64,000 nt of DNA from Hydractinia symbiolongicarpus (lineage: Eukaryota > Cnidaria > Hydrozoa > Anthoathecata > Hydractiniidae): assembly GCF_029227915.1 (NCBI RefSeq), contig NC_079883.1:12712001-12776000 (forward strand), written 5' to 3'. Made by a program: the position numbers and the translations under genes. A model generated the notes under the pieces. The model had not been told where the DNA came from. It saw only the letters and a list, made by a program, of their open reading frames with translations, and searched no databases. Positions 56,420-64,000 of the stretch are shown piece after piece. Numbering within the stretch: position 1 is the stretch's first letter; the number at the start of each line of letters is the position of its first letter.

Positions 56420-59400
56420 ATGGCGGCCGGCATTGGGGAAGCCAACGTGACTGTAAAACAAGAACCAGGAGAGTTTGTTGATATTGAAGCCAAAATTATA
56501 GAACTTTGCAATGAAAATCCTAAAGGAATCACAGATGGTGTTATTTCAGAATCCATACCGGGGATATCTGTCCAACAACGTGTCAAGGCTATCAATCGTT
56601 TGCTTTCAACGGTAACAAAAGGACATTTTTTTGTCAAGAACTTTTTTGTGACAGTCTTAATATAACTGTAGCTAACATGCACCCCTCAAACTTAGATCCT
56701 TTTTTTAATTTTAATCTGGCAATTCTTTTCTAAAAGTTAAGGTGTTGGTATAATGTGTTGGTTAGGTTCTCTAGCTACACAAAACCCAATACCGACAGTA
56801 GTCCAAAACATATATATTAATCATATACGTGCATATTTAAAAACATGGCACATATGTGTAAGCCTGTCTATGTAGGGTGCTTTGGACCCAGTTTCCTAAG
56901 GCACTATTTCCTTGAAATATTATATTATATTTTTTATTTATATTATATTTATATTATATATATTCACTATTTTCTCAATTTTTGTCAGTTAATGTTGTTC
57001 CCATGGTTTTCGCTTGTATTGCGGTATAAATGCAAATGAAAATATAGCACTGATTAGCGCAGCGCAGTCCCCTATCGAAATAACATTCGTAATTCGGAGG
57101 ACCGCTGAAAAGGTAAATAGTGAATTTTGTTTGTTTTATTTACACAAATTTACCGACTCCCCGACTCGACTTTCGCCTTTCAAAGTGAGTCGGTCGGTTG
57201 ACGCTAACCAATTATATTTTTGAGGGTAGCCTATTCAATAACTCACTATTTTTAGAAAAACCTTATATATCAAACATCATTAAACATCAAGAGAGTATGG
57301 ATGAAAAAACCCAAAAAAAATAAGAAACTTTTTAGGTTTGACGATTCTGGTATTTTACACATAAAAGTTTACATATAAAACTCTAAATGGAAAATTTACA
57401 CTATTTTGATGTTGTTTTTTCCCCATAAACTACCCGTCACTCATAATCCTTTTCCTTGAAAACCTTTGAAGGAATCTTTTTGCAAATCTTTGCAATGTCC
57501 AAATTTTAATTGTTTCTTGTCTTGATGAGTTTTCTTCTCCTCAAAAGGTATTTTATGATCCAATAAGTTGTAACCTAAAAAAATATTGAGACACACTGAT
57601 AGATATTTATTTTTTTATAAGAACTAGTTTAAAAGAACATTTAAAAATTAACAGATGATCCAAACTATTTGTTTTTTTTGTGAACTACAAAGGTGATATT
57701 GGTATCAAGTTCGAACTGCTTGTTTGCGACTCCTGCTTCCGAAATGAATGAAAACCTTACTTGCCGCTCTAAATCTTAAAAGTATAAAAAGAAGAGTAGT
57801 TATGCACAATAAGAGTGCAAGTCTATAAAGTTTCAAAAGGAATATAAAAAAAAAAAAAAAAGAAAATGATAATAAAAAGAAAGAAAACAGCAAAAAGTTA
57901 CTGCTCCACTCGAAGCTAAAATAATACTAATAATACCATACAACATTCAAACAAACAAAAACAAGCAAAAAAACAAACAAATAAACAAATAACAAAACAC
58001 AAAATCATAAAAACAACATAAAAACATAATGAAAAATACCTCAAATTTGCAGTTCCATGCTAAAAAATTGCTGTCGTCGAAGTAAAAACAACTTTTACAA
58101 CAGTACCAAATTATTTTAGGCTCGCGAAGCCATTTGCTACCATGTGCTACGCTTCCCTAGATAATAACATTATGGCGCCAGAAATTAAAATATGTTTCCT
58201 GTGCACTATATGGGAAACATATATAGGTTATATTCTATGCATATAATAAACGTTAGGATTGGGTTTAGTGTAGAGAGTCTTCCAATGTGCTGACGCTAAG
58301 ACTGCAGGAAAATAATACAACGAAACAACATTAGCTGTTTTGTCTATAATTTTACTGCCATTTTTTTAAAAGGTAATGATGAAATACTTACTGACTGCAA
58401 TCCTGTTCCCACTCCTGTGTGCCCGCACTCCAGAACAAGTGACATAAGCTCCAAAACAGTGGGTCTTGTTTTTAGTATTGAACAGAAAACATGGCAAGCA
58501 TGACAATGTCAGGGGAAAGGAGGTTAAAAATAACATTCAAAGACTTCACGTCAAAATGAGTATGGCAGACACAACTAGAGGGGTGTTTATACAAATGCAG
58601 GATGGGAAGATTCCTTGGGCCTTCATCAATAATTATACTGAAAATCACGTTGTGTCGACATGGAAAATCTTTGTCCTGTCCCAGCTAAGCAGGATCTCGC
58701 TTTAGCTAAGTGCGATGTCCTATTAGACAGGACTTTTTTTTCTTATAAACACACCGCCATCTCTTAATGAATGAAATAATTTCTGCATATTTCAATTAAA
58801 AGAAAAAAAATTCCCAACAAACTTTTTTCCATGGCAGGACAAAAATCATCCTGACAAACGTTCCGTTCTGCCTCTCATAAAAAAGCCCCTTAGTATTACC
58901 TAATTGAGTGAGTTGCAGCAGCATTGCTAAATTCTAATGACCTACTTAACCATGAATTCAGAAGGATTTAAAATAAGCAACGACCTTGCTATAATAGTTA
59001 AAAAATAATAATTAAATAAATCCAATAAATTTGCACGTTGTTTGAGTCATATCTGTAAATGATGCCATAAGAGTTGGCATGATAAAATTTTGTAATGTTG
59101 ACTTTTTTAAAATTTATTAGCAACCTATCAGTTTTTATTGGAATGATTTATAGAGTTATGCATTGAAGAATGTCTTCTTGTAACTGCGACATCTTGTCTT
59201 CTAGCTTTTCTATGAAATATATTTTTGTCCATTGTTTGGTATTGCAAGTAGGTAGCATGTTTCATGAAATATGTTACTTACTTTATGCTCACTTCTTAAT
59301 GTAGGGAAATATTGAACTTCTAAAAAGTGGTGCTAAATTGCTATATCGATCCAAGGATAGTTCTGCTGGGAGGTGAGTCTAAAATCTTGTTTATAATAAC

Positions 59401-62400
59401 ATAAGGTCAGAAAACAATATTTTTTTACTAAGCTATCTGCATGCATAAACTATGTAAACTGCATTTAATTACTTATTTTTTTCTAAAATTCACTACAAAT
59501 ATAAGCTATAGAAAGTTTAAGTTTTCCATGGCAGTATCTCCAAGGCAGTAACATACCCAACGTTCATAAGGGTGCCATTTACTGCTTGTGTTATTTTTGG
59601 TTGGGTTTCTAATTTTTTCCAACACTATAAACACCAAGTAGTGAGGATTTTTAAGGAAAAGAATATATTTTTTTAACGCATTATCATAGCAAATAAGGCA
59701 AAATGATTTCATGAAAATATATGCAACATCTAAATAGGGAATTCTTATTTAGCCCAACACTGTTCTTCCTCTCACACTCCAAAATAAAATTATGCAAGAA
59801 TAGCTGCTTTTGTGTGACAACAATCAAGGATTGTGAAACTGTCTAAGTTTGTACAAAGTTAGTTACTCATCTATTTACAGGGTTTTTTCCTCTGTGCAAG
59901 CAGCTCTGTGCTTCCTCATAAAAATGCTTGATTACAATTTTAGCAAAACAAGAGGATTTGATGTGGAAGAAAAGTTAATCTTTCAAATCATAGAAAATGC
60001 AGAAAACAAAGGTCTGTTTATATATCTTTTTTTTTTTGCATTATTAGTTTTTAACAAAGAACAAAGATGTAATAATTTACTCTGGCTAGCATGATCTTTA
60101 CTTGTGAGTAGTTTACATATGTAGCAAATGATTATTGATATTTCAAATTGATATTTCATCAGAAGGTGAGAACAGTTGTGAACTCCGCACAAAATTAAAA
60201 TTGCAAAGGCGCAAAACGAAATGCTGCCTGAATATCAGAAAATTTGTAAATCCATGTTTTGGTTTGTACTTTTTAACTCTAAAGGACAGTGATACGAGAT
60301 TTGACTAATCGATTTTGTCAATTTATCAGTTGATATTCAAGAATGGATTTTTCATCTAGTAAATAGTTGTGAACTCGCTGTTGTTGCAGTTAAAATTCGG
60401 TATGTTGACCAAAATGGCTACGAAAGGACTATAGATGGCTGTGATTTCATGTTGTGGAATGATTTACCCATTCCTCCTGTTGATTTAATACTTCAGAGAG
60501 CCTGTTACGCATCAATTTACTGATAAACAATTTGTTTAAATCAGTTTAAACCTCTTTCTTGGCAACATCATGTTTTAAAAATGCCATAGATTTTGGTTAT
60601 ATTGCACTCATTTTGTGCACAAAAAAGCCTCTCAATTGGCTTATGGGAATTTTTTTATTTTATTTAGGAATCTGGATTCGAGACATACGTTACAAGTGCA
60701 ACCTCCCTATGACACAAGTAAACAAAGTGTTGAAAAGTCTTGAAAGTAAAAAGTTGATTAAAGCAGTGAATTCTGTGTCTGTAAGTTGTTTTGTTGTCTT
60801 TAACATTTGAGATATTGCGAGTTAAGATGTAGATAAAAAAATTGTACAATATCACAATTTATTGTCTTTTAAATGCCTGCTTTTATATAAACAGTCCGGT
60901 CGAAAAATGTATGAAAGTACTATAGTACCACTGGGTTGAGGAATTCTTATACTGCTGTTAGTTGGACAAGGTTTATCTTGTCAAGCAGGGTTGTTCTCTT
61001 ACCTGCTATGGTCCAGGTTTAGTTTATTAGTGTTTCGTTTTTAGTAGTATTCTCTCTACAGGCTTACCCATGAGGTAAACTTAAAAAACAAGTCACTATC
61101 ATACAGGAATTTAGATGCTTCCAATAAGATATTTTGGATCATCCATGTTGTTGTTTTTATTCAAGGCGGGTAAGAAGAAGGTGTACATGCTGTACAATCT
61201 TGAACCAGACGCATCAGTGACGGGCGGTGCTTGGTACAGCGATCAAGATTTTGAAGCAGAATTTGTTGACATCTTAAACCAACAATGCTTCAAGTTTCTC
61301 AATCAAAAGGTGAGCGCTTCTCAAGTCGTACATTAATCTATTTTTCTAAAAGATATTCCTGCTGATAATGTGAACCCTGGATAATTTGTAGTTGACTGAA
61401 AGTGCAAGAAGGATCTTTCGCGATTTTTACGATAATTAATGCTCTTTTAACATTAATTCTCCGCTGAAAACTGTTTGGGATGAGCTTCAGGAATAAACGA
61501 ACTACGTACAGGGTTTCTGCGTCTCTTTAATGCTCCTCAATTCTCCTTAACTTTAAAAAGTCTCCTCAAAACTCTTTTTCTGTAATCTTCCCAATGTTTT
61601 TATTTACGGAATGTATAGAAATACAATAGGTTCACTCATAGCATCACCTGTAAAATGTCCTCACTCAATTTCTTAAGTAGATAAAAATTACCTCAAATTT
61701 TCTCATTTTTTTTATGAAAATAGTGTCAATTTTCTCAAAATAGGTTAAAAATTCTCATCAAAAGTCCTAAGTTTTCTTAAATGCGACTCTATTAATGGAG
61801 TGGCAACCCTGAATGTATTTTTTCGTTAGGGTGTTCTGTGTGACTTTTTGTAACAGCGTGTATCGGCAGGTTTTTTAACTTTTAGTCAGGTCCAGAAGCG
61901 TTATTCAACGCATTGGTCATAGCAAAGTTAATAAATAATTTTTTTTTAAACCTCGCGAATTTTTTTCTCGCGAGAGTTTCGTTAGGAAACGCTAGTGGAT
62001 TTAAATCAGTGGTGGTAATTGTTTAAAATTACGTTTTCTTGTAAGTTTTAAGTGTCGTACATGTTTTCTATGTTTTGTAGCGGCGGTTTGTAGCGGTTTG
62101 TATGGTAAACTCTGAAATTCCTTATCCAAATGGAACGTGCTTTATTTTTTTTAAACTAAAATTAACTATTTTCTCCAATGTGACATTTGCAAATCATTTC
62201 ATTTTGTTTTTTTTCAGTATGAACAAGCACAGGAGATGAAAGTGGATCCCTTACTCAAACGCAACAGGTCTTATGCTTCATCGCATGAAGTTTGGAAGTA
62301 TATTGCAGAACTTGGAATTAGCAAGGTAGATATTTCATTTTCTTTTCCTGATATTATTCCATTTTTTATTTGTTTACTTTTTAAATCTGGAAACAAAGTT

Positions 62401-63978
62401 CTTTTGTTGTTTTGAGTGAGGAATATTACTTTATACTTTTTTAAAAAAATTTAATATAGATAACATACGCGCCAAAATTAGTTTGAATAAGATATCGAGA
62501 GATTTTATTGGTGCTCTACATTAACATCAAAACATATCAGCCTGCAAAAGGAAATTGTTTGCAGATGTCGCAATTAAGCATACCGTGCTTAGTTTAATAT
62601 CCAATAAAACTTAAAATAACATAAGAGAATGCACATATGAAACAAAAAGGGTCGTCTGTAGCAGTGAAGAGTTGGGATAAATTTTTCAGTTTGTAGAAAA
62701 AGTAGAACATTTAAATGATACCTTAGAGAATTAAATAATGCTTGAAATTTGTAAAAAAAAAAAAAAAAAATTTGTACCGGATTTGTCACAATTCCATGGC
62801 AAACTTATTTAATGTTTTGCAGGATTTATTTTTGCGAATAGGGTCCCTAGGAATATATTTGCGGTGTTATTTTTCGAAACTTGATGCGGGGACAAACACT
62901 TTCCAATTATATGTTTTGAGAACAAATTTTCGCGAGGAATAAAGTAATGAAATTTTTATTTATTTTTTGCAGTATTTATTGTTGGGAATTGGATTTTAAA
63001 AAAGCGGAACTATGATTTGTTTTGACCCATGTTGTTAGTGTTTATCATAAAGAGTATATAAAAAACTAGTACTGGTTACAAGGATGAATACTGTTACACT
63101 ATGTTACTATATTTACAATGTGTTTGCTTATAAAAAAAGGTGTATATTCTCCTAACGTAAGTATGCCCTGTTCCAGGTGACGCTTTCGATCCAAGACATC
63201 GAGACTATCCTCAACACGCTCATATATGACGGCAAAGCAGAAATGATTATTGTGTCCGACTCATCAGCCGCTTCATCTGATGTGGGGATAGTGCAGAAGA
63301 AACTATTCCGGGCGTTAAAACCATTGATCCCGGTACCTGGTTTAATGAGAGTACCATGTGGTGTTTGCCCGGTAAGTTTTACTGAATAAAAATTTACTGA
63401 TGTACATCTTAGTAAAGTCCTACATAAATCCTACAATTCCTTTCAAAAATATTAAGACAATGGCTCATTTTTAGCCATTTTACAAAGTTACCGATTATAA
63501 TTATAATTTTAGATGCGTATGTTAGGTAAGTAGCGTTTAAGATGCACTAATCGCACTTTCAAACATGCTGGCTTTGCGGAATAATGCACATTTTGAGAGT
63601 TCAATCTAATTAAATAACCTAAGATCTTAATTCTGATGTGAACAAGTAAAGAGTATAGAAATGGCCTAAAAAACTACTTTTGGGGACCAATGTCAGGGTT
63701 GCAGCCAGTCCGGGAAACTGCATTTTTTGCTTTAACTCTCAATTTTCTTAATAAACCGGAATATATTCAAGTTTTATTTTTTTAACCCGAATCTACATAG
63801 ACAGATTATTCTCATCTGAAATTTGGTTCTGGCAAAAGTTAGTTTCCCCAAAGTAGTTCAATACTGTTCAAGCTATTTTATTAGGATTACATTTTCTCCA
63901 TAGGTTGTTAAAAACTGTTATCCGGGGGGCAAAGTTTCACCGCAAACGTGTATATATTTAAAAGAATGGCTGGAATAA
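56420..63978 (+). CDS. POLR3F: DNA-directed RNA polymerase III subunit RPC6
   Basis: The winged-helix subunit of the RPC3-RPC6-RPC7 subcomplex, which contacts TFIIIB and helps open Pol III promoters in the nucleus. Eight exons with AG/GT borders: 56420-56611, 59305-59372, 59944-60011, 60668-60780, 61166-61309, 62218-62325, 63177-63371 and 63904-63978. They give 320 residues (human 316). The first winged helix is at about 20-85 (ENPKGITDGVISESIPGI, QQRVKAINRLLS). The second is at about 95-165 (IWIRDIRYKCNLPMTQVN, LESKKLIKAV). Next comes KKKVYMLYNLEPDASVTGGA and the third winged helix at about 215-265 (YASSHEVWKYIAELGISK). The C-terminus has C292, C295, C301 and C312, with the 3-6-11 spacing of the human Fe-S ligands. 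The start is the first ATG (context CAACATGG). Intron 1 is 2.7 kb. It lies on the same strand as the SNX gene, about 2 kb downstream. Confidence 0.97.
57846..58000 (+). repeat. Poly(A) and (AAAC)n low-complexity tract
   Basis: A run of 16 A at 57846-57861, followed at 57945-58000 by AAC/AAAC/AAAT units, within intron 1 of POLR3F. No coding content. Confidence 0.7.
58673..58741 (+). other. Hairpin followed by T8 in POLR3F intron 1
   Basis: GTCCTGTC (58673-58680) pairs with GACAGGAC (58726-58733). Inside it, GGATCTCGC can pair imperfectly with GCGATGTCC. Two direct copies of AGCTAAG lie in the loops. A run of eight T follows at once, as in a Pol III terminator. It could be a small RNA gene or the remains of a short repeat. 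No A/B boxes are recognised. Confidence 0.3.
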
Positions 63979-64000
63979 TAGCCAGTGAAAACTTGGGTTT

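Noticed and set aside
59849-60094. 81-codon frame around POLR3F exon 3
   Set aside because: Only 59944-60011 is exon. The rest is intron read through.
1-64000. tRNA or rRNA genes
   Set aside because: No cloverleaf, A/B box pair or rRNA-like sequence was recognised by eye. A tRNAscan run would be decisive.

Overview
The window is AT-rich animal nuclear DNA with short-exon, intron-containing genes. It probably comes from a cnidarian, perhaps a hydrozoan. That placement is inference: it rests on the overall look of the sequence and on a Polinton/Maverick gene set of the type I associate with Hydra and corals. No marker in the window proves the species.

Layout. (1) 1-8316: an inactivated Polinton/Maverick (adintovirus-like) remnant. 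It has genes on both strands, a broken DDE integrase, a broken capsid-like gene, and several small structural or accessory ORFs. Most carry frameshifts or stops. No family B polymerase, packaging ATPase or maturation protease is visible, so the element is cut off by the window edge or truncated. (2) 8322-37333: about 29 kb of non-autonomous Helitrons joined head to tail. A plus-strand run (8322 to about 16.4 kb) meets a minus-strand run (16946-37333). At almost every junction a 3' hairpin plus CTAG is followed directly by a 5' end of the type TCTCTWTAATAATAGCCG. Three other elements are nested inside: a 1.7 kb terminal-inverted-repeat transposon (17522-19230), a 342 bp MITE (22199-22540) and a 4.4 kb opposite-strand Helitron (28117-32535). 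For all three the uninterrupted target site is present elsewhere in the window, which fixes their ends and target duplications. (3) 37386-37930: two coding exons, weakly like the tail of a KDZ-type transposase, starting about 50 bp from the outer Helitron end. (4) 38-49.9 kb: mostly featureless AT-rich DNA. It holds a compact two-exon gene for a 60-residue protein (45178-45420), a probable 0.3 kb Helitron (41997-42297), and an 18-20 base motif recurring about twelve times on both strands. (5) 52244-54454: a sorting nexin of the SNX10/SNX11 type with a PX domain, the extended PX helices and an unusually long acidic/serine-rich tail. Its first exon is unresolved. (6) 56420-63978: the complete eight-exon gene for RNA polymerase III subunit RPC6 (POLR3F), 320 residues, with all four Fe-S cluster cysteines.

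The two confident host genes are housekeeping loci: endosomal trafficking and Pol III initiation. They lie on the same strand, about 2 kb apart. Everything to the left of 37.3 kb is mobile-element territory. The most notable biology is the Helitron concatemer, which looks like a record of rolling-circle replication running past its terminator.
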